A DNA stretch of 32,929 bases. Source: WRIS01 sp050945135 (lineage in GTDB: Bacteria; Actinomycetota; Coriobacteriia; Coriobacteriales; Eggerthellaceae). Below are positions 24,321 to 31,978 of this stretch, one piece after another. A program made the position numbers and the translations under genes. Within the stretch, counting starts at the first letter, position 1. Every line of letters begins with the position of its first letter. The stretch is taken from assembly GCA_050945135.1 (NCBI GenBank), contig JBMNSJ010000019.1, positions 1 through 32,929 on the forward strand. Direction: 5' to 3'. The notes under the pieces were generated by a model that was not told the origin of the DNA, did not search any database, and was given only the letters and a program-made list of their open reading frames with translations.

Positions 24321-25534
24321 GTCAATATCACCATTTTCGTATCGTGCTTAATTTTCGTTTCTTGCTCTTTAGCTTCTGACCTTGCAGCTAGCTCACGAGA
24401 AGAGTCACTTTCACTTTGAGTTTTTCTTACACGAGACAGCTTTGATTGGAACGTTACGTAATGGGGCAGCTTAAGATGCGAAATGAAACCCGTCGCCTCG
24501 ACGCTATCAACGTGATACAAAACAAACTCTTCATCCTGCGTTGGGAATTGAGAGTCACCGCATGAAAGACTGTTATCTAAAACGCTCATCGCTATCGCCT
24601 TCGTTTCGTTGCGACCGAGAACCATCCCGTATCCAACAGCAAATTCAAGGCGCGCTTCACCCTGGGCATCAGTCACTTCTTTCGCAAACAGACTTTCGAC
24701 CTCTGTCACCGGAATCGATCCGATATAATAGCTTTGCTCTTCTTTGTCATTTCCCGACGGTAGGTCCACCAAAACATCAACTGTTCCGTAACGAAGCTCC
24801 GCCACGGTCGGATGCGCCTGTCCGAACCCACGAATCGCGGCGTACCCAAAGGCATTGACTGCCTGCGTCATTCCGCGCGCAAGAATTTGCAATCGAGCTG
24901 AGCGAGGAAAGGGAATCGTAGTCGGCTCCATCGTAACGTCAGCCGGAATAGTATCATCGCGTTCATAATCAACAATGAGGCCTTCTTTTCGCAAATAATC
25001 ACTTACCTTTGGAAGGGGGCAGCAATAATTCTCTTCCTTGGTAAGACCTGATTCATCCTGCGTGCCCGAGACCTCCTTGGCATAAAGACTCTCCATTTGA
25101 GCACGCATTTTAGCTACAACATCAGCATCTTCACTACGAAGATCGAAATCAGTAAGTCGATGACTATAGTCACGCGTGGCGCCAAGAATTTGACCGCCAG
25201 GAACATCTTTAAGCACTGCTGAAATACGGCGGCTTGCATGCATCTTCCTCGTTTCAATAACACGTGAAACATGAGGCCGTTCAAGAGTTGACCGAAACGC
25301 TCGTAAGAGAAAAACAGCTTCTTCTACCGATCCTTGTGCCTGCTTGAGCACCAGAGCAGCCAGCTCAGGTGCATAAAGCGAGCTTTCACCCATAATCTGG
25401 TCTATTAAATCAGGAAACGCCGCTTGGATATCTTTAACCGTGACCGAGGCTCCAGAGCGCACGCGCTCCCACTCAAGCAACTCCAAGCTAGCCTCAATGG
25501 CTTGACGACCTCCGCGAACAGCTACATAACCCAT
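24317..25534 (-). CDS. phnI: C-P lyase subunit PhnI, nucleosidase
   Basis: A 405-residue core subunit of PhnGHIJ. PhnI displaces adenine from ATP, and in the presence of PhnG, PhnH and PhnL yields ribose 1-alkylphosphonate 5-triphosphate. Evidence: MGYVAVRGGRQAIEASLELLE at the N-terminus, PFPRSARLQILARGMTQAVNAFGYAAIRGFGQAHPTVAELRYG, and LGRNETKAIAMSVLD, plus DSVEATGFISHLKLPHYVTFQSKL near the end. The frame is open to 25675 but the standard start is ATG 25532-25534, overlapping phnH by 13 bases with GGGG upstream. The lysine- and glutamate-rich last 40 residues extend past the usual end and look disordered. Confidence 0.96.
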   Translation of the reverse strand: MGYVAVRGGRQAIEASLELLEWERVRSGASVTVKDIQAAFPDLIDQIMGESSLYAPELAALVLKQAQGSVEEAVFLLRAFRSTLERPHVSRVIETRKMHASRRISAVLKDVPGGQILGATRDYSHRLTDFDLRSEDADVVAKMRAQMESLYAKEVSGTQDESGLTKEENYCCPLPKVSDYLRKEGLIVDYERDDTIPADVTMEPTTIPFPRSARLQILARGMTQAVNAFGYAAIRGFGQAHPTVAELRYGTVDVLVDLPSGNDKEEQSYYIGSIPVTEVESLFAKEVTDAQGEARLEFAVGYGMVLGRNETKAIAMSVLDNSLSCGDSQFPTQDEEFVLYHVDSVEATGFISHLKLPHYVTFQSKLSRVRKTQSESDSSRELAARSEAKEQETKIKHDTKMVILT

Positions 25535-26181
25535 GATTGTTCGTCCCCTTCCTTGACTAAAAGCGAGACAAAAGAGCTTCGAGGAATCGCCACCACTCGC
25601 CCGTTGCAATCGGTAAGAATAATCTCGACTCCACAAGGATATTCGTCTTGACGTTTTTCGCGTGACCATATCCATTCATGGTCGCTAACTCCAAAAACAT
25701 GCCTCTCTTCAATGCCCGGACCCTCAACAGAAATCCAGTACAAAGCGTCATTTTCCGCTTTTCCCTCAAGTGCTTTTTCTTCGTCACTAAAAAGACGATT
25801 ACACTCAATCAAAAAAGTAGCTCCATTATGTGGTGAATCCAGTGAACCGCCTGACGCTTTTTCAAAGGCAGTCTTTAAGGCTTTAGTATCATTTGTTGTT
25901 CCAATAAGAAACGCCGCCGATTCAGCAGTATCTGCAGATGAGTTGGTTTTCCTGATAATCGCGTTTTCGAGGAATTCCAAGTCATCTCCAAAAACCGAAA
26001 ACCTTACGCTCTGGTCAATGAACATATCAATGAGCGTACCCAATGAGGCACTTACTCTCATTTGCTCATAGCGGTCATCTGGTGGATTTTGTATTCCTGT
26101 CACTTTCCCTGGTCGAGACATTGCTTCAAGCACTGATCGAAATGACTGCTGTATACGGTGGAGTTCGTTAGTTTTCCCCAT
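25522..26181 (-). CDS. phnH: C-P lyase subunit PhnH
   Basis: A 219-residue structural subunit of the PhnGHIJ core, related in fold to PLP-dependent transferases but without cofactor. Evidence: HRIQQSFRSVLEAMSRPGKVTGI at the N-terminus, which is the PhnH hallmark, then a central region with AAFLIGTTND and DSPHNGATFLIE, and near the end SVEGPGIEERHVFGV and YPCGVEIILTDCNGRVVAIPRSS. The ATG abuts the phnG stop (TAG-ATG), so translation is coupled. Confidence 0.95.
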   Translation of the reverse strand: MGKTNELHRIQQSFRSVLEAMSRPGKVTGIQNPPDDRYEQMRVSASLGTLIDMFIDQSVRFSVFGDDLEFLENAIIRKTNSSADTAESAAFLIGTTNDTKALKTAFEKASGGSLDSPHNGATFLIECNRLFSDEEKALEGKAENDALYWISVEGPGIEERHVFGVSDHEWIWSREKRQDEYPCGVEIILTDCNGRVVAIPRSSFVSLLVKEGDEQSWVM

Positions 26182-26616
26182 CTACTCATCTACCTCCATA
26201 GTCGAAAAGTCAACGCGAGTCCTTTCCAGTAATTGAGCGTCTATGGCATCTTTTTCCTTAATACGTTCCTGCTCGTCTTCGATTGCTCTTGTCCACCGCG
26301 CAATACAAGCAGAGTCTTTTTGCGCCGAAAATGCCCCATCGATAAGGGCTAGGTTGTAGGCTAAATTGCGTCTATCACCAAGAACCATCCCTGTTCCAAC
26401 TGTCGCATCAATACGTATCTGACAAGAACTCATCAGTGCCTCACACAAATAAAAAAGACTATTTTGTGCGCTCTCTCGTATCTTCAACATAATTAGCTCT
26501 TCGTGAGGGGGCTCCAAGACTGTAACTTCATAGGCATCTTCAATCTCGGCTGCAATCCTTTGCGCAATCGCTGAGTTGCCTTCGATAAGAACACGTGTTC
26601 TATCCTCTCTCTTCAC
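26182..26616 (-). CDS. phnG: C-P lyase subunit PhnG
   Basis: A 144-residue small subunit of the PhnGHIJ core, needed with PhnI for ribosylation. Recognisable segments are IMLKIRESAQNSLFYLCEALMSSCQIRID and ATVGTGMVLGDRRNLAYNLALIDGAFS. The usual N-terminal RRRW-type helix is replaced by a divergent KREDRTRVLIEGN start. The start is GTG (26614-26616), well supported by AAGGAG seven bases upstream. It lies 63 bases after phnE', the widest internal gap in the operon and the boundary between transport and catalytic genes. Confidence 0.88.
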   Translation of the reverse strand: MKREDRTRVLIEGNSAIAQRIAAEIEDAYEVTVLEPPHEELIMLKIRESAQNSLFYLCEALMSSCQIRIDATVGTGMVLGDRRNLAYNLALIDGAFSAQKDSACIARWTRAIEDEQERIKEKDAIDAQLLERTRVDFSTMEVDE

Positions 26617-26679
26617 TTTTCTCTCCTTAAGTAATAAGCTATACGCTCGACTCTTTCGTCGAGTTAGTTAATTAGCGAT

Positions 26680-27522
26680 TTATCGTTGAACTACGTAACG
26701 CTTCCTAAGCCGCGCTGAAGACACCTCTAAGACGACAGCTACCGCAAGACAGAGGTATACAATCAGACCAACCTCATGCAAGTCGTAATAAAAACTACCC
26801 GCCAAGAAAAGCTGATACCCAATACCGCCCGCACCTGCAACAGCACCGACAGCAACAGCGTTAACGAAATTTATTTCAAATCGAATAAAGGTCCACGAAA
26901 GCATCTCGTTAATTTTCTCGGGAATAACCGCTGAGAACACTACCTGCCACCACGACGCACCACTAGCACGAAGCGCTTCAAGTACACCCGCATCAACCTC
27001 TTCAAAACTCTCTGAATACGCTTTCACCAAGTATGCGATGCTATGAAAAAGCAATCCGACCACAGCTGCTTCAGGGCCAAGCCCAATTGCTACGGTAAAA
27101 ATAAGAACCCAAAGAATTGTCGGCACTGCCCTAAATATGGACATAAAGCCCTTTATGACATTACTTAGCAGTTTGTTTGACAGATTTGCAGCCGCCAATA
27201 ACGCAAAAACAAATGAGATTACAGCTCCAACAATCGTGGTCAAAACAGCAAGAGAGAGCGAAACAAGAAGCCCACTTAAAACATCTTGCAAGGTAAAATG
27301 TCCACTTAAACCCGGCTGCAGCATCATAGTTGCAAAATTCTGTAAAGCCTGAAGCGAAGCATCAATAAAATTGACCTTCCCATAATCCATTGTTACAAAC
27401 GAAACGAACGTCAAAAAACCGAGAACACCGAACACAATCAGTAATGAAGCGTTTGACTTTGTCATTACTTTAGTTTTTATTTTTTTATTTCTGCTATACC
27501 GTGCACGAACTAAAGAGGTCAT
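26680..27522 (-). CDS. phnE: Phosphonate ABC transporter permease, second copy
   Basis: A 280-residue inner-membrane permease with about six helices. The cytoplasmic EAA loop reads EVDAGVLEALRASGASWWQVVFSAVIPEKINEM, contacting PhnC. A PhnE-type C-terminus NFVNAVAVGAVAGAGGIGYQL follows. The N-terminus is basic (RARYSRNKKIKTK), consistent with inside-in orientation. The ATG overlaps the stop of the first permease by four bases. It probably forms a heterodimer with the first PhnE, as in other phosphonate operons with two permease genes. Confidence 0.93.
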   Translation of the reverse strand: MTSLVRARYSRNKKIKTKVMTKSNASLLIVFGVLGFLTFVSFVTMDYGKVNFIDASLQALQNFATMMLQPGLSGHFTLQDVLSGLLVSLSLAVLTTIVGAVISFVFALLAAANLSNKLLSNVIKGFMSIFRAVPTILWVLIFTVAIGLGPEAAVVGLLFHSIAYLVKAYSESFEEVDAGVLEALRASGASWWQVVFSAVIPEKINEMLSWTFIRFEINFVNAVAVGAVAGAGGIGYQLFLAGSFYYDLHEVGLIVYLCLAVAVVLEVSSARLRKRYVVQR

Positions 27523-28304
27523 ATCATTTGCCTCCTTACATAATTCGAAATGATTTCACACGCGATGACCGCGACTACGATGCAGGCAATAACTAAACCC
27601 GCTGTGTCGTAGGCAAAGCTTTTATAGTAAATGTCGAACACAAAACCAATTCCAGTTCCGGTTAAAATGCCTATCAAGGTTGCATCACGAATATTGGTCT
27701 CAATTATGTAAAGGACCCAGCTGATAGCCGAAGTAATGGAAAGTGGCACTACCGCTTGTGCGACAATCTGTAAATAGCTTGCCCCAGTTGATCGAAGCGC
27801 CTCAACAGGACCACCGCTCACTTCATCAATACACTCTAAATAGCAGCGAGTTAAATACCCAAAACTGGCCAAAAACAAGGCTAAAAAGCCCGTAAATTCG
27901 CTTTGTTTAAAAGAAAAAAGGAGAATAAAAGCCCACGCGACAATTGGTATATTTCGAAAAAGCGACGCTATCCCTCTCACTAAAACAGGGAAAGGTCCGC
28001 CTAAGCCAACAGAACGCGATCCTAAAACTGCAAAAAAATAAGCTAGCAATGCAGCAACGCTACTTGACGCAACAGCAATTAAGACCGTCGTCCATAAAGA
28101 GCTTAAAATTGGCCCTAGTTTATCGAGGGATTCTGCTGAAGGTACAAAATTTGTTAGCAGCCAAACTATTCCTCCAGGTATATCCATGATAGCTGCACCA
28201 AAATCGAATCCAACACATCCACCTGCCAAAATATTAAGAAAAATGAGCAGAAGAGCTCCTGCAACAATCGTTAAACTTCGTTTCCGAAAAAAGTGACTGT
28301 CCAT
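27519..28304 (-). CDS. phnE: Phosphonate ABC transporter permease, first copy
   Basis: A 261-residue permease. An N-terminal hydrophobic helix (LTIVAGALLLIFLNILAGG) is followed by a periplasmic loop, then core helices and the EAA loop EVSGGPVEALRSTGASYLQIVAQAVVPLSITS. The IIETNIRDATLIGILTGTGIGFVFD segment is diagnostic of PhnE. The ATG overlaps the phnC stop by one base (TAATG). It differs clearly from the second copy, so this is an old pair rather than a fresh duplication. Confidence 0.93.
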   Translation of the reverse strand: MDSHFFRKRSLTIVAGALLLIFLNILAGGCVGFDFGAAIMDIPGGIVWLLTNFVPSAESLDKLGPILSSLWTTVLIAVASSSVAALLAYFFAVLGSRSVGLGGPFPVLVRGIASLFRNIPIVAWAFILLFSFKQSEFTGFLALFLASFGYLTRCYLECIDEVSGGPVEALRSTGASYLQIVAQAVVPLSITSAISWVLYIIETNIRDATLIGILTGTGIGFVFDIYYKSFAYDTAGLVIACIVVAVIACEIISNYVRRQMI

Positions 28305-29149
28305 TAAACGGCACCCGCTACTAAGGCTAAATCAGCTTTAGCTTCCTCTTTAAAACGTTGAGGCAGCAGCGAGGCTTCTTCTACGAAAGCCGTCCCATAA
28401 ATATCTGCAATTGCTCTTGCATCAAGCTGGTCTGGAGTGCCATCAAAAATCAAGCATCCTTCCTTTAAGCCAACAATACGATCCGAAAACTCAATTGCAT
28501 AATCAACCTGATGAAGGTTAACAAGACATGCAACATTTAACTCGTCAGTCACCCAGCGAAGCTGCTCCATAATAGTTCTCGACGATTTAGGGTCAAGGCT
28601 TGCAATAGGTTCATCTGCAAGCACCAGCAGCGGGTCTTGCACCAAAGCACGCGCAATGCCTACCCGCTGTTTTTGACCTCCTGACAATTGGTCGGTTCGC
28701 GTATAAGCAAACTCGGACAGACCCAGTCTATCGAGAAGCGAGAATGCTCGCTCCTTTTCCTCTTCAGAATAAATACCCAAAATTCCTGCAAGAGTAGACT
28801 TATAACCAAGTCTTCCTTGCAGAATGTTTTCAATCGCGGTTGAACGATGCACTAAGTTGTAGTGTTGAAATACCATACTCACGCGCCGGCGAACCTGGCG
28901 AAGACTTTTTTTATTCAATGAAGTTACCTCGCGACCATCAAAAACCACTGACCCGCTTGTCGGGTCGATTAACCTGTTGATGCAGCGCAACAGTGTCGAC
29001 TTTCCTGCCCCAGATGATCCGATTACCGCAACGAACTGTCCGGGCTCAAGCGAAAGTGTCACATCAGTGAGTGCCTTTGCTTTTCCGTTGTAACTTTTTG
29101 ATAAATGCTCGATTTGTAATAGAGGAGTATCACTCATGCGAATTCCCAT
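28304..29149 (-). CDS. phnC: Phosphonate ABC transporter ATP-binding protein
   Basis: A 281-residue importer ATPase. Walker A is GSSGAGKSTLLRC, the Q-loop region VSMVFQHYNLVHRSTAIENILQGRLG is typical of PhnC, the signature is LSGGQKQRVGIARAL and Walker B LLVLADEPIASLD; the switch histidine lies in LVNLHQVDYA. The annotated ATG at 29149 lacks a clear ribosome-binding site; ATG at 29137 (MSDTPLLQIEHLSKSY) follows GGGA and may be the true start. It energises the two PhnE permeases. Confidence 0.95.
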   Translation of the reverse strand: MGIRMSDTPLLQIEHLSKSYNGKAKALTDVTLSLEPGQFVAVIGSSGAGKSTLLRCINRLIDPTSGSVVFDGREVTSLNKKSLRQVRRRVSMVFQHYNLVHRSTAIENILQGRLGYKSTLAGILGIYSEEEKERAFSLLDRLGLSEFAYTRTDQLSGGQKQRVGIARALVQDPLLVLADEPIASLDPKSSRTIMEQLRWVTDELNVACLVNLHQVDYAIEFSDRIVGLKEGCLIFDGTPDQLDARAIADIYGTAFVEEASLLPQRFKEEAKADLALVAGAV

Positions 29150-29154
29150 CGAAA

Positions 29155-30240
29155 CTAGCCCATATTACGAATCGGGTCATACCAATCGTCGCTAACTTCC
29201 AGGAAGCAGGACTCAGGCGATTCTTTCTCAAATAGACCTTTCGAGTTTTCGTCTTCGGGATCGGCGAAAATACCCTTATCGTTAGCTACCTTTGAAGAAC
29301 AGAAATAATCAACGATCTTTTTTCGGGTTTCGTCGGATATGGCACCCTGATTAAAGCAAAATGGAGCGTTAAGAACTGGTGTTGCCTTGATAATGGTAAA
29401 TTGCTTACCTCTTACAGTATCAAATGGAGCCTCTGCGTCTGCTTTAACCTCATATACAGCGCCAATGGCGTTTTTTTCACCTGATACCAAATTGAGAAAC
29501 ATGTCAACGTCTACATCATCAAATGCGGCAGCTTCAGCATCTCCCGACAGCAAATTAACAACTGATCCTTGATGAGAATTTCCAAAAATTACTTCCGAGA
29601 AGAACGGCCCACCTTTAAGCAATTCATCATTCGACTCGAGTCCAAAATGCTCGACAATTCCACTTGATGGAACCTTAAACCCTGAAGTTGAAGTAGCTGA
29701 AACGAAAGAGAAGCTTTTTCCCTTTATTGCATCAATGCTATAACCACTGCCATCTTTGTATTGATTTGCGTTTTCACTTGCAACACAAATACGACTGTAA
29801 TAACAAGCCTCGTCAAGAGTTCCTTTTGCGTCACTGTTAGTAAATGCTGACAAAACTTTTTCGTTCTTTTTATTTGCTTGAACGTATCCTTCAGCACCGA
29901 GTAAGCCCATGTTTGCGCTACCTGAAGCAATAGCCTCAATTGCCACGTTGTAATCGGTGGTAGTCAGCAATGTAGCTTCAATACCACAAGCAGCCTTAAT
30001 GGCGGCACCGATTGCTTCGCGTGATGCAGTAAAATCGGATGAGGACACATCTGGAAGCCAAACCATAGTAATCGTATCGGGCTTTGTCGACCCATTATCC
30101 TGCGACGTTTCAGCAGAAGCATTGTTGCCACCTTTCGATGAACACCCTGTAAGACTCGCAACAACTCCTGAGGAAAGAACAACCGCACTTCCTATAAGAA
30201 ACTGACGACGTGACCAATGTGATGCAGAAATTTCTTTCAT
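29155..30240 (-). CDS. phnD: Phosphonate ABC transporter substrate-binding lipoprotein
   Basis: A 361-residue extracytoplasmic binding protein. The signal has a twin-arginine motif (SRRQFL, residues 10-15), a hydrophobic core and a lipobox SLTGC with C33 as the lipidated cysteine, so it is probably exported folded by Tat and anchored to the membrane. The mature protein is of the PhnD type: ITMVWLPDVSSSDFTASREAIGAAIKAACG, SGSANMGLLGAEGYVQ, GKSFSFVSATSTSGFKVPS and AAAFDDVDVDMFL. The frame is open to 30345, but ATG 30238-30240 follows an AGAGAAGAG purine stretch and gives the sensible signal. First gene of the operon; exact ligand (phosphonate or phosphite) is not determinable. Confidence 0.92.
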   Translation of the reverse strand: MKEISASHWSRRQFLIGSAVVLSSGVVASLTGCSSKGGNNASAETSQDNGSTKPDTITMVWLPDVSSSDFTASREAIGAAIKAACGIEATLLTTTDYNVAIEAIASGSANMGLLGAEGYVQANKKNEKVLSAFTNSDAKGTLDEACYYSRICVASENANQYKDGSGYSIDAIKGKSFSFVSATSTSGFKVPSSGIVEHFGLESNDELLKGGPFFSEVIFGNSHQGSVVNLLSGDAEAAAFDDVDVDMFLNLVSGEKNAIGAVYEVKADAEAPFDTVRGKQFTIIKATPVLNAPFCFNQGAISDETRKKIVDYFCSSKVANDKGIFADPEDENSKGLFEKESPESCFLEVSDDWYDPIRNMG

Positions 30241-30345
30241 ATAACTCTTCTCTCTCTGACGAACATGTATAGTAAAAACAAACGAAACACGGCCGAAAAA
30301 GCACACCCACGATCGTTCTCGTCGAGTATAAATATGCATAATCAC

Positions 30346-30663
30346 AGAAACGTAAAGGACAGTTCATAAAGCGGTTAAACTTATGTGAAATTACAGTAAG
30401 AAAGCTTTAAAAATAGTGTAAAGTGCCTGGTCATCTTTCTAAATGAGGTCCTATGCGAGCTATAACCCTGAATAAATAAAGCTTTTGCTTCTACGACAAA
30501 TCCTTTTCTTAACACTTTCTGTCGTTGCTATAGTTGAGTTCTGCCTAAGGTATACACTCTGTCCGGAGCATCCATACGTTACCAAGCGGCGGGTGGAAAA
30601 GCCCTCTGGAATCGCTTATATTGAGGATATCCAACAATCATTTGCATTCATGAGGGAGTCGTT
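30346..30663. other. Divergent intergenic region between phnD and folC
   Basis: The region from 30241 to 30663 should hold the phn promoter (minus) and the folC promoter (plus). On the minus strand TTTACA (30422-30417) with a poor TACTGT 18 bases on is the best weak candidate. No clear PhoB/PhoP box was found. A 60-codon plus-strand frame from a TTG at 30485 has a hydrophobic start but no ribosome-binding site and is not called. Confidence 0.45.
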
Positions 30664-31974
30664 ATGAAATTCGATCCTATCGCTTACATCAACGAACCAC
30701 GCTGGCATACATCACGCTTGGGTCTTGAGCGCATTACCGAACTACTTGGGAAAATGGGAAATCCCCAAAATTCTTTCAAGTCTATCCATGTTGCAGGAAC
30801 CAACGGAAAAGGTTCGACATCTTCTTTCGTAGCTTCCATACTCCAAAGCACTCACTACACTACGGGATTGTTTACAAGCCCCGGCATCAGCGCAGACTAT
30901 GACCGTATTCGAGTTGATGGCGCAAATATCACCTTTGACGAGCTCCTCGATGTAACCTTATATGTAAAAGAAATTGCAGATGCGATGGAAGATCATCCGA
31001 CCGAGTTTGAGTTGATGAGTGCCATCGCCTTTGAGCATTTTAAGCGCTCGAACTGCGATTTTGCTGTGATTGAAGTGGGTATGGGCGGCAGGCTTGACTC
31101 CACGAACGTGCTTGAAAAGCCCGAAGTAAGCGTGATAACTCCCATTTCGCGCGACCATACAGAGTATCTCGGAGAAACCCTTGAGCAAATTGCGCGAGAA
31201 AAGGCAGGGATTATTAAGGATGGGGTGCCCGTAGTTTCTTGGCCTCTCTCTGGTGAAATCGAATCAGTCATCAAAGAGGTAGCTGCACAGCACAACAGTG
31301 CGCTAACCGAGCCCGATTTTTCACAGTTAACCATTCATGCGCGCAACAATGACAACGATCTAAGTCAGCGAACGCTTGTCTTTGACTACAAAACCTATCA
31401 TGAGCTTGAGATTGGCCTTATTGGAAGTTATCAGCCCTATAATGCAGCACTTGCTATCGAGGCAATCGAAGTTTTACGCAGACAGGGTCACGCCATTAGC
31501 GATGATGCCTTGCGTGAAGGACTGCGTACAACTCAATGGCCTGCACGTTTTGAGCTGGTTTCAACTAAGCCAGTTTTCGTAATTGACGGCGGGCACAACC
31601 TTCAGGGAGTTAAAGCTTTTGCTGGCTCTTTGAAGCTTAATTTTCCAGATCAGAAGTTCATTTTTATCACCGGTATTCTTCGGGATAAGGACTACGCCGA
31701 AATGCTTGATGAGGTATTACCTTTAGGCGTTTCCTTTATTGCAATAACCACCCCGAACCCTCGCTCACTTTCGGCACAAGAGATGGCTACAGCTATTCAT
31801 GATTCCGCGCAACGTACGCTCGATAAGCCAGAATCTATTGAAGTCTTCATAGCTCCAAGCATACAAGACGCGGTTGATAAGGCTTTCGACTTAGCGGGAA
31901 ACACTGGCGTCATTTGCTCTTTTGGCAGTCTATATTCAGTAGCCGAAGTTAAGGCGGCTTTAGCCGAAAGGTGA
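30664..31974 (+). CDS. folC: Folylpolyglutamate synthase / dihydrofolate synthase
   Basis: A 436-residue ATP-dependent Mur-ligase-type enzyme that adds glutamate to dihydropteroate or folates in the cytoplasm. Evidence: the N-terminal RLGLERITELLGKMGNPQ, the P-loop HVAGTNGKGSTSSF, TGLFTSPGI, the catalytic region VIEVGMGGRLDSTNVLEKPEVSVITPISRDHTEYLG, KAGIIKDGVPVVSW and DGGHNLQGVKAF. GAGGGAG precedes the ATG. corA follows five bases after the stop, so the two are probably co-transcribed. Whether it is mono- or bifunctional cannot be told by eye. Confidence 0.95.
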   Translation: MKFDPIAYINEPRWHTSRLGLERITELLGKMGNPQNSFKSIHVAGTNGKGSTSSFVASILQSTHYTTGLFTSPGISADYDRIRVDGANITFDELLDVTLYVKEIADAMEDHPTEFELMSAIAFEHFKRSNCDFAVIEVGMGGRLDSTNVLEKPEVSVITPISRDHTEYLGETLEQIAREKAGIIKDGVPVVSWPLSGEIESVIKEVAAQHNSALTEPDFSQLTIHARNNDNDLSQRTLVFDYKTYHELEIGLIGSYQPYNAALAIEAIEVLRRQGHAISDDALREGLRTTQWPARFELVSTKPVFVIDGGHNLQGVKAFAGSLKLNFPDQKFIFITGILRDKDYAEMLDEVLPLGVSFIAITTPNPRSLSAQEMATAIHDSAQRTLDKPESIEVFIAPSIQDAVDKAFDLAGNTGVICSFGSLYSVAEVKAALAER

Positions 31975-31978
31975 TTTT

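Noticed and set aside
30241..30480. Pho box controlling the phosphonate operon
   Set aside because: ACTGTAATTTCACATAAG faintly resembles a PhoB site, but the second half does not match and no repeats with proper spacing were found.
30485..30667. 60-codon frame with a hydrophobic start whose stop overlaps the folC start (ATGA)
   Set aside because: Starts with TTG, has no ribosome-binding site and no family resemblance; folC has its own GAGGGAG site. The overlap is suggestive, so it is worth a conservation check.
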